This document shows positions 56,103 to 64,000 of a DNA stretch of 64,000 bases, piece by piece (positions within the stretch are counted from its first letter, which is position 1; each line of letters starts with the position of its first letter). Source of the DNA: Phenylobacterium aquaticum (GTDB taxonomy: Bacteria; Pseudomonadota; Alphaproteobacteria; Caulobacterales; Caulobacteraceae); assembly GCF_947378715.1 (NCBI RefSeq), contig NZ_CANCLE010000003.1, positions 11,480-75,479 on the forward strand, in the 5' to 3' direction. Position numbers and translations under genes: made by a program. A model generated the notes under the pieces. It was not told the DNA's origin and ran no database searches. It saw nothing but the letters and a program-made list of their open reading frames with translations.

Positions 56103-57287
56103 ATGCCCGTCACCCGCCGAAACCTGATCACCGTCCTGACCCTGGTCGGCGGGGGAGCGGTCGCCGCGACCGGTGCGGCGGTGGGGGTTGGCGCTGAGCG
56201 GGCGGGGATGATCCATCCTGATATGTCGCCCTTCGAGGCCTGGCGCGCCCTGGCGCGCGCGAGGGCCGGCGATCCCCTGTCCATCGTTGCGGCGGGAATC
56301 CTGGCGGCCAATCCCCACAACACCCAGCCCTGGATTTTCGAGGTGGGGGCCGACCGAATCCGTCTGCGAGCCGATGAAGGCCGAAACCTGGGGAGCTTCG
56401 ATCCGTTTCGGCGCGAGATGTGGCTGGGGCTCGGCTGCGCGGTCGAGAACATGGTCCAGGCCGGTCCGGCCCTGGGCTTCGACGTGACGGTCGATCTCGC
56501 CGCCGAGGCGGGGGAGGCCATGCCGCATGTGGCGCTGGGCCTGACGCCGCGCGCGCCAGAGGGCCGCGCCATCCTGGCGACCATGGCGGAACGCCGGTCC
56601 AACAGGACGCCCTATGAGACCCGTCCGATCCCTGCCGAACTGGCGGGCCGTCTGACGGCGCTGGCGCGCGGGGACGGCGCGCGGCTGAAACTGTTCGAGG
56701 CGGGCGGAGACCCGGGCCGGCGCTCCGGCCAGGCGACGATCGACGCCACCCGGGCGATCAACGCCGATCCCCAGATGTCGCTGGACAGCCACCATTGGTA
56801 TCGGGCGACCCCGCGAGAGGTCTCCAGATTCCGCTCAGGCCTGTCGGTTCCGACCAGCGGACTTTCGCCCCTGGTCACCTTCGCCGGCCAATTGCTGCCG
56901 CCGCCAGGACCCAAGGCCCAGGGCGACTACTGGCTGGCCTCGACCTCCAAGCAGATGGCGGGGTCGGCCGTGTTCGGAACGATCGCGGTGGATGACCTCT
57001 ATGACCGGGGCCAGCAGCTGGCCGCCGGCCGGCTATGGCAGAGGCTGCAGCTGGCGCTCACCGTGGCGGGGCTCGCCAGCCAGCCGGTGAACCAGTTGCC
57101 CGAGCGGGTGGACCGCGCCCGCCAGCAGGGGCGGATCTCAGAGGCCGAACACGCGGCCGCCATCGTCGATGAGTTCGGCGACGGGCACGTCACCTTCGCC
57201 TTCCGGGCGGGATATGCCGAGGCGGCCGCGCCCCATTCCGCAAGGCGACGGCTGGCCGAGGTGGCGCGGCCCTTGTCAGAGGGATAG
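56103..57287 (+). CDS. Acg-type nitroreductase-like flavoprotein with Tat signal
   Basis: 394 residues. The N-terminus TRRNLITVLTLVGGGAVAA is a probable Tat signal. LAANPHNTQPWIFEV matches the FMN-binding start of the Acg/nitroreductase family, and ERRSNRTPYETRPIP the second segment. The length suggests two fused half-domains as in mycobacterial Acg, in which FMN is sequestered rather than used for nitroreduction. It is convergent with ctpA, 12 bases between stops. Role unknown. Confidence 0.82.
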   Translation: MPVTRRNLITVLTLVGGGAVAATGAAVGVGAERAGMIHPDMSPFEAWRALARARAGDPLSIVAAGILAANPHNTQPWIFEVGADRIRLRADEGRNLGSFDPFRREMWLGLGCAVENMVQAGPALGFDVTVDLAAEAGEAMPHVALGLTPRAPEGRAILATMAERRSNRTPYETRPIPAELAGRLTALARGDGARLKLFEAGGDPGRRSGQATIDATRAINADPQMSLDSHHWYRATPREVSRFRSGLSVPTSGLSPLVTFAGQLLPPPGPKAQGDYWLASTSKQMAGSAVFGTIAVDDLYDRGQQLAAGRLWQRLQLALTVAGLASQPVNQLPERVDRARQQGRISEAEHAAAIVDEFGDGHVTFAFRAGYAEAAAPHSARRRLAEVARPLSEG

Positions 57288-57299
57288 GGCGGCCGAGCC

Positions 57300-58691
57300 C
57301 TACTTCTTCACCGGCGCCGCGGGTTCGATCTTCGGGACCTTGGGACCGATCACCTCGGCCAACCGGGCGGCGGGCTTGGGCATTTTCGGCGTGGCGGCGA
57401 CGGAGCCGGCCTTCAGCACGTCCTCGGCGCGGGTCAGCTGGAAGTCGCCGGTCTTGACGTCGAAGCCCTCGGGCGGGGCTTCGGCCGGCTGGTGGGCGCC
57501 GACCCGGGCCTTGCCCTCTTCGGCGTTGAGCGCGTTGGTGAAGGAGGCTTCCGAGAACTGGAAGGAGCGGTTGGCGATCTGCTGCGCATCCTCGCGGGTT
57601 TCGGCGACCTCCAGGTCCGGCTGGATGCCGGTCTTCTGGATCGACCGGCCGGACGGGGTGTAGTAGCGCGCCGTCGTCAGCTTGAGCGCGCCGTCCATGC
57701 CGCCGCGCAGCGGGATCACGGTCTGCACCGAACCCTTGCCGAAGCTGGTCAGGCCGACCAGTTCGGCGCGCTTGCGGTCCTGCAGGGCGCCGGCGACGAT
57801 CTCGGCCGCCGAGGCGGAGCCGGAATTGATCAGCACCACCAGGGGCTGGCCGCCGATGGCGTCGCCGGGCCGGGCGTTGTAGCGCTCGACATCGCGGGGA
57901 TCACGGCCGCGTTGGGAAACGATTTCGCCGCCGTCCAGGAACAGGTCGGAGATCGACACCGCTTGGTCCAGCAGGCCGCCGGGATTGTTGCGCAGGTCGA
58001 GGATCCAGCCCTTGATCTTCGGGTTCTTGGCGCGGACGTCGGCGATCGCCGCTTCCGCCTCGTCGGTCGTCTTCTCGTTGAAGGCCGACACCCGCAGATA
58101 GCCGTAGTCGCCGATCGCCTTGGCAGTGGCCGACTTGGTCTTGATGATCTCGCGGACCAGCTTCACGTCGAAGGGATCGGTCTTCTCGCGGGCGATGGTC
58201 AGGGTCACGGCCTCGCCAGGCTTGCCACGCATCTGCTTGACCGCGTCGGAGACCGACAGGCCGAGCACGCTGGCCCCGTTCACGGCTGTGATGTAGTCGC
58301 CGGCCTTGATCCCGGCCTTGAAGGCGGGCGTCCCGTCCATGGGCGAGATCACCTTGACCACGCCGTCCTCGCTGGTGACCTCGATGCCGAGGCCGCCATA
58401 TTCGCCGCGCGTCTGATCGCGCATGTCGTCGAAGGATTCTGGGTTCAGATAGTTGGAGTGCGGATCGAGCGAGGTCAGCATGCCGTCGATGGCCGCCTCG
58501 ATCAGCTTCTTGTCGTCGACCTCGGTGACGTACTGGCGCTCCACCGTGTCCAGCACATCGCCGAACAGTTCGAGCATCTTGTAGGTCTTGGCCCGGGGCT
58601 CGGCCGAAGCCAGGGCCTGTTGGCTCACATAGGCCATCGAACCCGCACCGAGCACGAAGGCCGAAACACCGATCAGCAGATACTTGCGCAT
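57300..58691 (-). CDS. ctpA: C-terminal processing peptidase (S41)
   Basis: 463 residues. Signal/anchor at 1-28, a PDZ domain (GGLGIEVTSEDGVVKVISP onward, about 95-170), then the S41 domain with GWILDLRNNPGGLLDQA, the catalytic Ser in NSGSASAAEIVAGAL (near 290) and Lys in SFGKGSVQ (near 316). It is a periplasmic protease for tail-specific processing. The C-terminal Ala/Pro/Lys-rich tail is variable in the family. It lies 111 bases after the envC-like gene. Confidence 0.95.
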   Translation of the reverse strand: MRKYLLIGVSAFVLGAGSMAYVSQQALASAEPRAKTYKMLELFGDVLDTVERQYVTEVDDKKLIEAAIDGMLTSLDPHSNYLNPESFDDMRDQTRGEYGGLGIEVTSEDGVVKVISPMDGTPAFKAGIKAGDYITAVNGASVLGLSVSDAVKQMRGKPGEAVTLTIAREKTDPFDVKLVREIIKTKSATAKAIGDYGYLRVSAFNEKTTDEAEAAIADVRAKNPKIKGWILDLRNNPGGLLDQAVSISDLFLDGGEIVSQRGRDPRDVERYNARPGDAIGGQPLVVLINSGSASAAEIVAGALQDRKRAELVGLTSFGKGSVQTVIPLRGGMDGALKLTTARYYTPSGRSIQKTGIQPDLEVAETREDAQQIANRSFQFSEASFTNALNAEEGKARVGAHQPAEAPPEGFDVKTGDFQLTRAEDVLKAGSVAATPKMPKPAARLAEVIGPKVPKIEPAAPVKK

Positions 58692-58802
58692 AGTCTGGCC
58701 CTAGGGCTCCCTTGCGGCGGAATTACGCCGCGAACAGATGTCGTGTCGCCGAAAGAGCCAAACCGCTCGAAGTTATTGGGGCCTCACCGATCTTGCGTCG
58801 GT

Positions 58803-59666
58803 TCAGCCCTTGAGCCAGCGCCCCGGATCGACCGGCGCGTCACGTTCCCGGACTTCCAGATAGAGCTCGGCGGGCGTTTGTCGCCCATCCGCCATCCATC
58901 CGACAGGCGCGCCCGCCGCGACGGATTGTCCGACCCCGACGCTTGCACGATCCAGGCCAGCCAACACCAAATGGTATCCGCCGGCCAATCTCAAGATCAA
59001 GATGACCCCCCAACCCTTAACCGGGCCTACATATTGGACAAGTCCGTCGCCAGGAGCCTCGACTTTCGCGCCCGCCTTGGCGGCGATGGTCAGGCCCCGC
59101 GCCCGGTCGCCGCCGGTCAGGCGGTCGCCATAGCGGCGCACGATGGGACCTTCGGCCGGCGCCAGGAGGGTGGTGGGCGGCAAGACCGGCCGGGTGTCCT
59201 CGACCCCCTGTGGGGGAGAGGTCTCGGCGACATCCGCCGGGGGGGCGGCTTCGGCCAGGCGGTCGGCCTGGTTGCTGTCGGCGGTGAACAGGGCGGCGGC
59301 GGCCACGGCGGCCAGGCGCCTCTGGCGGGCGATCTCGCCGGCCTCGCCGGCATAGAGCTTGGCGCGCCGCTCCAGCTCGGGGGTCAGGGCCTTGATCAGC
59401 ATGGCGGCGCGGGCGGCGTCCACGGCGTCGCCAGGACTGACCAGCAGGGCTGGCGGCGGGTCTCGGCGGAAGCGGACCAGGACGGTGAGCAGATGGGACA
59501 GGCGGTTGAGGTTGCGCCCCTGCTGGGCGGTCAGCTCGGTCTCGCGCAGGTTCAGACGGGCGAGCGCGCCGTGATCGCCCGCTGCGGCGAGCGCCCCCAC
59601 GGCCGATGCCGCCGCCAGCAGGGCGCCGGCGATCAGCAGCGGCGGCTTGCGTAGGGCCTCAATCAC
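58803..59666 (-). CDS. EnvC-like murein hydrolase activator, short form
   Basis: 287 residues. A membrane segment at 9-29, a helical region (about 33-125), and a C-terminal LytM/M23 domain (GPIVRRYGDRLTG onward). Metal ligands of active LytM enzymes are missing: the HxxxD region reads RGLTIAAKAG and the final HxH reads ELYLEVR. This fits an amidase activator rather than an endopeptidase. It is shorter than EnvC of Escherichia coli because the coiled coil is reduced. GTG at 59666 overlaps rlmH by 8 bases. Confidence 0.85.
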   Translation of the reverse strand: MIEALRKPPLLIAGALLAAASAVGALAAAGDHGALARLNLRETELTAQQGRNLNRLSHLLTVLVRFRRDPPPALLVSPGDAVDAARAAMLIKALTPELERRAKLYAGEAGEIARQRRLAAVAAAALFTADSNQADRLAEAAPPADVAETSPPQGVEDTRPVLPPTTLLAPAEGPIVRRYGDRLTGGDRARGLTIAAKAGAKVEAPGDGLVQYVGPVKGWGVILILRLAGGYHLVLAGLDRASVGVGQSVAAGAPVGWMADGRQTPAELYLEVRERDAPVDPGRWLKG

Positions 59667-60123
59667 GGTGGTAGGGGCCTCCGGCCAGGATGGTGACCGC
59701 CCTATAGATCTGTTCGGCCAGCATGGCGCGGGCGAGCGCGTGGGGCCAGGTCTGTGGCCCGAAGGCCAGCTTGGCCTGGGCCTGGGCGACCAGGGCGGGA
59801 TCCAGCCCGTCGGCGCCCCCGATCACGAACACCAGCTTGCGCACCCCATCGTCACGCAGCCGACCGATCTCGGCGGCGAAATCGCGCGAGGCGCGGGCCT
59901 GGCCCCGTTCATCACAGGCGATGACGTGGGCGGCCTCCAGATGGGGTTTCAGGACCTCGGCCTCGGCGGCCTTGCCGGGCTTCTTCGCCTCGACTTCGAT
60001 CACCTCGACCGGACCGAGCCCCAGGGCCCGGCCGGCGGCCGTGGCGCGATCCACATAGAGCCGCACAAGCTCGACCTCGGGGGAACGGGCGAGACGCCCG
60101 ACCGCCAGGATCGCCAGTCTCAA
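59659..60123 (-). CDS. rlmH: 23S rRNA pseudouridine-1915 N3-methyltransferase
   Basis: 154 residues, full length for RlmH (SPOUT fold). The SAM-binding knot region LVFVIGGADGLDPALVAQA and the C-terminal PHALARAMLAEQIYRAVTI with GGPYHRD are intact. It methylates the pseudouridine in helix 69 of 70S ribosomes. Start is TTG at 60123, which overlaps the rsfS stop (TTGA), so translation is coupled. Confidence 0.96.
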   Translation of the reverse strand: MRLAILAVGRLARSPEVELVRLYVDRATAAGRALGLGPVEVIEVEAKKPGKAAEAEVLKPHLEAAHVIACDERGQARASRDFAAEIGRLRDDGVRKLVFVIGGADGLDPALVAQAQAKLAFGPQTWPHALARAMLAEQIYRAVTILAGGPYHRD

Positions 60124-60533
60124 CTGAAGGCGATGTGGGTGGGCGCGTCCACCGACCAGATCTTCTCGATGTTGTAGAAGGTGCGGACCTCAGGCCGGAA
60201 CAGGTGGATGATCACGTCGCCGGTGTCGATCAGCACCCAGTCACAATGCGGCAGGCCCTCGACGCGAGCCTTGCCATAGCCTTGGTCCTTCAGGGCGCGC
60301 AGCAGGTGGTCGGCGATCGCGCCGACATGGCGGTGCGAACGGCCCGACGCCACGATCAGCCCATCGGCGACCGCGCTCTTGCCTTTGAGATCGATGAAAA
60401 CAACGTCCTGGGCCTGGTCGTCGTCGAGACGGGCCAGAATCAGGTCTTCCAGGGCGGTGATACGCTTCTGGGTCTCGAGGGACTCGGCCGAAACCGGAGT
60501 CTCTTGCGCGCGGGGCGCAGGTTCAGGGCTCAG
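60120..60533 (-). CDS. rsfS: Ribosomal silencing factor RsfS, probable CTG start
   Basis: 137 residues if initiated at CTG 60533-60531. The core ALEDLILARLDDDQAQDVVF onward, VADGLIVASGRSHRHVGAIA and IDTGDVIIHLF is typical. RsfS binds uL14 and blocks subunit joining in stationary phase. The frame between the stop at 60558-60560 and the core has no ATG, GTG or TTG. The first standard start (GTG at 60353) would delete about 35 residues of the conserved fold. CTG 60533 follows AAAGGAG by 8 bases, so it is the best start. Confidence 0.85.
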   Translation of the reverse strand: MSPEPAPRAQETPVSAESLETQKRITALEDLILARLDDDQAQDVVFIDLKGKSAVADGLIVASGRSHRHVGAIADHLLRALKDQGYGKARVEGLPHCDWVLIDTGDVIIHLFRPEVRTFYNIEKIWSVDAPTHIAFS

Positions 60534-60643
60534 CGGGGTCGCTCCTTTATATCCTCGCTAAAAGGCTTCCTACCACAGAACACGGGATCAGCACAGGCCG
60601 TGTGATTCCAACAGGGTTAGCGGTCGCTTCGCGGCGCGGCGAG

Positions 60644-61303
60644 TCAGCGGCGCGAGCCGCCCATCCGCTCGCGCAGCGCCGTCGAGGACTGGAAATTCAG
60701 CGGGCCGGTCAGGAACACCCAGCGGGGCGGCTTGGCCCCGGCCAGGCCGGCGGCGTCGGCCACCGGCCGCCGCGCGCGGGCGAAGCGCCGTGCGGCGGGC
60801 GAGAATCGGCTCTTCAGGGAAATCCACGGCCGCGAGACCACCGCCACCGGCGCCCCGCCCATGATCTGGGTCCAGCCCCGCCAGCGATGGAAGCTCGCCA
60901 GGCTGTCGGCGCCCATGATCCAGACGAACTTCACACCCGGAAAACGCGCCTTGAGCACGCGCAGGGTGTCGATGGTGTAGGTCGAGCCGATCTTGGTCTC
61001 GGCGGCGGAGACCACCATGGCCCGGCCCCGGGCGAAGCGCCGGGCGCCGGCCAGCCGGGTCTCCAGGCTGGCGGTCTCGTGCGACGACTTCAGCGGATTC
61101 TGCGGCGAGACCAGCCAGATCACCCGGTCGAGCTTCAGCCGCCGACGCGCGGTCTCGGCCACGTGGGCGTGGCCTTCATGCGCGGGATTGAACGAGCCCC
61201 CATAGAGCCCGACCCGCATGCCGCGCGCGAGCGTGAAGCCCAGGCGCAGGGTCGCGGGACGGCCGGCCTCAGGGACGCGCCGGGCCGGACCTGCGAACCA
61301 CAT
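60644..61303 (-). CDS. nadD: Nicotinate-nucleotide adenylyltransferase
   Basis: 219 residues. The nucleotidyltransferase motif is GLYGGSFNPAHEGHAHVA, with FVWIMGADSLASFHRW in the middle; the late TxxSSTxLR motif appears as FQSSTALRERM. It makes nicotinate adenine dinucleotide in NAD synthesis. The N-terminal 28 residues before MRVGLYGG may be an extension; ATG at 61219 is the alternative start. It lies between proA and rsfS in the conserved order. Confidence 0.95.
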   Translation of the reverse strand: MWFAGPARRVPEAGRPATLRLGFTLARGMRVGLYGGSFNPAHEGHAHVAETARRRLKLDRVIWLVSPQNPLKSSHETASLETRLAGARRFARGRAMVVSAAETKIGSTYTIDTLRVLKARFPGVKFVWIMGADSLASFHRWRGWTQIMGGAPVAVVSRPWISLKSRFSPAARRFARARRPVADAAGLAGAKPPRWVFLTGPLNFQSSTALRERMGGSRR

Positions 61304-61333
61304 GGGCGCTTCCCGTTGTTGAAGTGAGGACGT

Positions 61334-62908
61334 TCAAGGCCGGGGCCAGGCGGAGGATGCGGGGTTGCGATCGAGATCCGGGTCGGTCTGGCGCACCCGG
61401 GCGCGAACGGTGAACACCCCATCCCCGGCCAGGACGCCGCCCCGGGCGAACAGCCGGCCATGCTCCCAGTTGGAGAGGCCAAGCTCAGGCCGGTTCAGGG
61501 CGTATTGGCCGTCGACCCAGCGGGTGAAGCCATCCCCGGTGAAGGGGGCGTCGAACAGGGCGTAGAACAGCTCATGGGCCGCCGGGTCCTCGGAGATCAG
61601 GCTGGCGGCGAAGCGGGGGCTGTGGCGATTGAACAGCTGGGCGGCCTCGGCGACGTCGTCGACGATCACCAGGCTGACCTCGGGGGTCTCCTCCCACTCC
61701 CATTCGCGGCCCAGCTCGGACTCCGCCAGGGGTTCGACCAGGGCCTCCTCGGCCACGCCTTCCGCCCGGACCACGGGACCCCGGCGAATCCGCCAATGGT
61801 GGGGCACGAAGTCCCAGGCGGCGGCGCAGACATGCAGCTTCCAGCCCTTACGCCGTTGGCCGGCGGCCTCCAGGGCCTCCAGGAAGCGGGGCGTCAGGGC
61901 CTTGGCCTGGTCGCGGACGATGCAGACCACGTTCAGGGTGTTGCAGACCTTGCGGTCGAGGGAGTGATAGACCGCCGCGGCGAAGCGGTCGGGATCGGCG
62001 CTGGCGTCGGCCACCATCCAGGCGCCGCCCGTGCCGTGCAGGCTGACCGGCGTGCCTGTCTGGCGGGCCACGGCGCCCAGCTGGGCCACGGCGGGGCCGG
62101 AGCCCCGGGCCACGGCGAGCGCCAGGCGGGTGTCGGAGAACATCGCCCAGCCGGCTGAACGCTCGGCGCTGTTGACCAGGGCCGCAGCGCCCGGGGGCAG
62201 GCCGGCGGCGGCGAGGGCGGGGTCCAGGGCCTCGCTGACGATGGCGCGGGCGGTGCCGAGAGCATCGGAGCCGATGCGGAACACCACGGTGTTGCCGGTG
62301 CGCAGCACGCCGGTGGCGTCGGCGAACACATTGGGCCGGCCCTCGAACACGAAGCCGACCACGCCCAGGGGCGCCATGACCTGTTCGACGCTCCAGCCGT
62401 CATGCCTGACGGTCTCCAGCACCCGGCCCCGGGCCGGCGCCGCGTCGCGCCAGGCCTCAAGACCGGCGATCATGTCGGCGCGCATCTGGGCGCTGAGCGC
62501 CAGGCGGGTGGTGGAGCGGCCCCTGCCCTGCGCCGTCGCCACATCGGCGGCGTTGGCGTCGGCGATCACTGCCCAGACCGCGTCATCCGCCAGGCGGGCG
62601 GCGAAGGCCGCGAAGAAGGCGGTGATGGCCGCATCGGAGATCTGGCCCATCTGGCGGAAGGCGGCATGGGCCCGGCCGACGGCGGCGTGGGCCACGGCCT
62701 GGACCTCGCCAGGCACATGCAACAGGGCGCCGGAATCCTGGATCACCAACAGCTGGTCGCCGGTCCGGAAGGCCGCCGCCAACTCGCGGGAGACGAAGGC
62801 CAGCCGGTCGCCGCCATAGGGCACGGCCATGCCGGGGCTCAGCGCCGTGAGGCGTCCCCGGGTCTCGGCCTGTCCTGCCGCGCTCGCGTCGTCCATCCCT
62901 GCGCCCAT
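61334..62908 (-). CDS. proA: Atypical glutamate-5-semialdehyde dehydrogenase (ProA-like)
   Basis: 524 residues, about 100 more than usual ProA. The aldehyde-dehydrogenase core aligns: PLGVVGFVFEGRPNVFADA (usually EARPNVTxDA), catalytic Cys in LDRKVCNTLNVV near 320, and GLSNWEHGRLFARGG near the end. The first 75 residues (SPGMAVPYGGDRLAFVSREL and DQLLVIQDSGALLHVPGEV) are not in standard ProA. Its place between proB and nadD argues that it is the ProA of this genome. Start is ATG at 62908 or 62896; the frame stays open to 63016. Confidence 0.75.
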   Translation of the reverse strand: MGAGMDDASAAGQAETRGRLTALSPGMAVPYGGDRLAFVSRELAAAFRTGDQLLVIQDSGALLHVPGEVQAVAHAAVGRAHAAFRQMGQISDAAITAFFAAFAARLADDAVWAVIADANAADVATAQGRGRSTTRLALSAQMRADMIAGLEAWRDAAPARGRVLETVRHDGWSVEQVMAPLGVVGFVFEGRPNVFADATGVLRTGNTVVFRIGSDALGTARAIVSEALDPALAAAGLPPGAAALVNSAERSAGWAMFSDTRLALAVARGSGPAVAQLGAVARQTGTPVSLHGTGGAWMVADASADPDRFAAAVYHSLDRKVCNTLNVVCIVRDQAKALTPRFLEALEAAGQRRKGWKLHVCAAAWDFVPHHWRIRRGPVVRAEGVAEEALVEPLAESELGREWEWEETPEVSLVIVDDVAEAAQLFNRHSPRFAASLISEDPAAHELFYALFDAPFTGDGFTRWVDGQYALNRPELGLSNWEHGRLFARGGVLAGDGVFTVRARVRQTDPDLDRNPASSAWPRP

Positions 62909-63026
62909 ATGCTCAGCGTGAGCCTTAGTGTCGGTCCAAGCCTTACTAGGCGTCTTTCCGCGCAGGTTCAAATGAGAGGTGCGCAACCTTCGATCCGTGT
63001 ACAACCTGCGGCGCACGGAGGACGGG

Positions 63027-63842
63027 ATGGATCGTGACCAACTGATCGAGACGGTCAGGGCCCTGGCGGCGGCGGACCCACGGGTCCTGGCCCTGTTCCT
63101 GGGCGGCAGCCTGGGCCAGGGGCTGGGCGACGCCTATAGCGATGTCGACCTGATCGCGGTGGTCGAACCCGCCGCCCACGGGGCCTTCACCGACGCCGCC
63201 CACGACTGGCTGTCGGCCGGCCTCGACATCGTCCACTGGTATCGCCCCCACCCGGCCCTGCCGCTGTTCGGCTCGGTGACCGTCGACTGGCTGCGGGCGG
63301 ACCTGACCGTCACAGTGCCGGGCATGGTGCATGGCGCCAAGGACCGGCTGAAGCCGCTCTACGATCCCGCCAGCCTCTTCGAGACCTTGCCCGACCGGCT
63401 CGCGCCCCGGGCGGCGGATCCCGACAAGATCGAGGCGATGGTCCGGGAATTTCTCCGCATCCTGGGCCTGCTGCACGTGGCCGTGGGGCGCGAGGAGTGG
63501 GCGGTGTCGGTCACCGGGACCGGCATGCTGCGCAATCACCTGATCGCTCTGATGGTCGAGCAGCTCGACCTGCCCCATCCGCCGGGCGCCCTGCACCTGA
63601 AGCGTCTGCTCTCGGCCGAGGACATGGACCTGGTGACCGGCCTGCCGGTGGCCGAGGCCAATCGGGACTCCATCGTCTCGGCCAATTTCGCCTATGCACG
63701 GATCTTCCTGCCCAGGGCCCGGGCTCTGGCCGAGCGGGTCGGCGCCGCGTGGCCGGAGGCGTTCGAGGCCGCGACGCGCGCCCGGCTACGGCGCGACCTG
63801 GGCGCCGACTGGGACGGCCCGGCGCTGGGCGTGGTGCGCTAA
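63027..63842 (+). CDS. Nucleotidyltransferase-domain protein
   Basis: 271 residues. The Pol-beta-type motif [20 protein letters not shown] gives GS-x-DxD near residue 26, and [12 protein letters not shown] the third acidic residue. The C-terminal helical part resembles aminoglycoside nucleotidyltransferase-like proteins but lacks a known resistance signature. ATG at 63027 follows CGGAGGACGGG. It sits on the opposite strand between proB and proA and overlaps the end of proB by 4 bases. Substrate unknown. Confidence 0.8.
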   Translation: MDRDQLIETVRALAAADPRVLALFLGGSLGQGLGDAYSDVDLIAVVEPAAHGAFTDAAHDWLSAGLDIVHWYRPHPALPLFGSVTVDWLRADLTVTVPGMVHGAKDRLKPLYDPASLFETLPDRLAPRAADPDKIEAMVREFLRILGLLHVAVGREEWAVSVTGTGMLRNHLIALMVEQLDLPHPPGALHLKRLLSAEDMDLVTGLPVAEANRDSIVSANFAYARIFLPRARALAERVGAAWPEAFEAATRARLRRDLGADWDGPALGVVR

Positions 63843-64000
63843 CCGCTCTCCGCGAGCGCCAAATCATCGGCGTGGATCAACGGCCCCTCGGTGAAGCCCA
63901 GGGCCGCCTCGATGGCGTCGGACTTCAGGCCGCGAATGGTCTCGGCGTCGGCGGCGTCGTAGCGGGACAGGCCGCGCCCGATCTCGGCGCCGGTCTCGTC
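63839..64000 (-). CDS. proB: Glutamate 5-kinase, C-terminal end
   Basis: The last 53 codons are visible. The C-terminal PUA domain ends [20 protein letters not shown] then [16 protein letters not shown], the usual ProB tail. ProB phosphorylates glutamate in proline synthesis, and its product is used by ProA. The rest of the gene lies beyond the window. Confidence 0.9.
   Translation of the reverse strand, partial: DETGAEIGRGLSRYDAADAETIRGLKSDAIEAALGFTEGPLIHADDLALAESG

Noticed and set aside
49557..57287. Accessory block as a mobile island with integrase or att sites
   Set aside because: No integrase, transposase, tRNA or flanking direct repeat was found, so only a break in gene order is claimed.
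60120..60353. rsfS starting at GTG 60353 (77 residues)
   Set aside because: It would remove conserved N-terminal structure that is clearly encoded upstream in the same frame.
63027..63842. Nucleotidyltransferase as the toxin-antitoxin MNT partner of a HEPN protein or as a resistance gene
   Set aside because: No HEPN gene is adjacent and no resistance-enzyme signature is visible; neighbours are proline-synthesis genes.

Overview
The window is a GC-rich, densely packed bacterial chromosome segment from an alphaproteobacterium, most likely family Caulobacteraceae (Caulobacter or Phenylobacterium). The main reasons are a DivL-type cell-cycle pseudokinase with Tyr at the phospho-acceptor position, a RegB/RegA/SCO redox cluster, an F1-only atpHAGDC operon, MmcB behind a GAAC-N7-GAAC SOS box, and promoters of the Caulobacter TTGAC/GCTA type. 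No tRNA, rRNA, CRISPR array, insertion sequence or prophage is visible. Most neighbouring genes overlap or lie within 150 bases of each other, and many starts are GTG or TTG.

Layout. 1-2706: end of trpA, accD, folC. 2761-11872 (minus strand): tsaE-amgK-murU-addB-addA-trxA, mostly joined by 4-base stop/start overlaps, combining peptidoglycan-sugar recycling with double-strand-break repair. 11964-15596: zapE, an MFS transporter, and a LysR regulator divergent from a small DUF4242-like gene, with three inverted repeats between the last two. 15653-19117: sdhCDAB. 19198-20769: ferredoxin reductase and [2Fe-2S] ferredoxin. 20948-23266: divL. 23354-26863: a small gene pair, a ferritin-like diiron protein, a lipocalin and mmcB. 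26869-29543: RegA/RegB divergent from SCO. 29646-38205: PHB depolymerase, a YgjP-type metallopeptidase, a class A PBP, two divergent TPR-glycosyltransferases, an exported M14-like protein and a purple-acid-phosphatase-like enzyme. 38502-45108: small exported proteins around atpHAGDC. 45191-47620: hydrolase, rppH and a divergent polysaccharide deacetylase. 47772-57287: accessory metabolism (purine permease pair, MarR-controlled flavin monooxygenase cluster, two aminoglycoside-phosphotransferase-fold proteins, an Acg-like flavoprotein). 57300-64000 (mainly minus strand): ctpA, envC-like, rlmH, rsfS, nadD, atypical proA, and the end of proB.

The most interesting signal joins genes 5 kb apart. 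The ferredoxin reductase-ferredoxin operon and the diiron gene carry nearly the same palindromic operator (TGACG-CCGC-CGTCA followed by a T-rich stretch). The diiron gene also has a perfect FNR/FixK-type box. This suggests one oxygen-dependent diiron redox system whose electron-transfer partners are encoded separately but regulated together. Other notable signals are three inverted repeats between the LysR and DUF4242-like genes, a perfect MarR operator, an SOS box for mmcB, an apparent CTG start for rsfS, a ProA with an unusual N-terminal extension, an epsilon subunit without its inhibitory domain, and AccD without its zinc ribbon.
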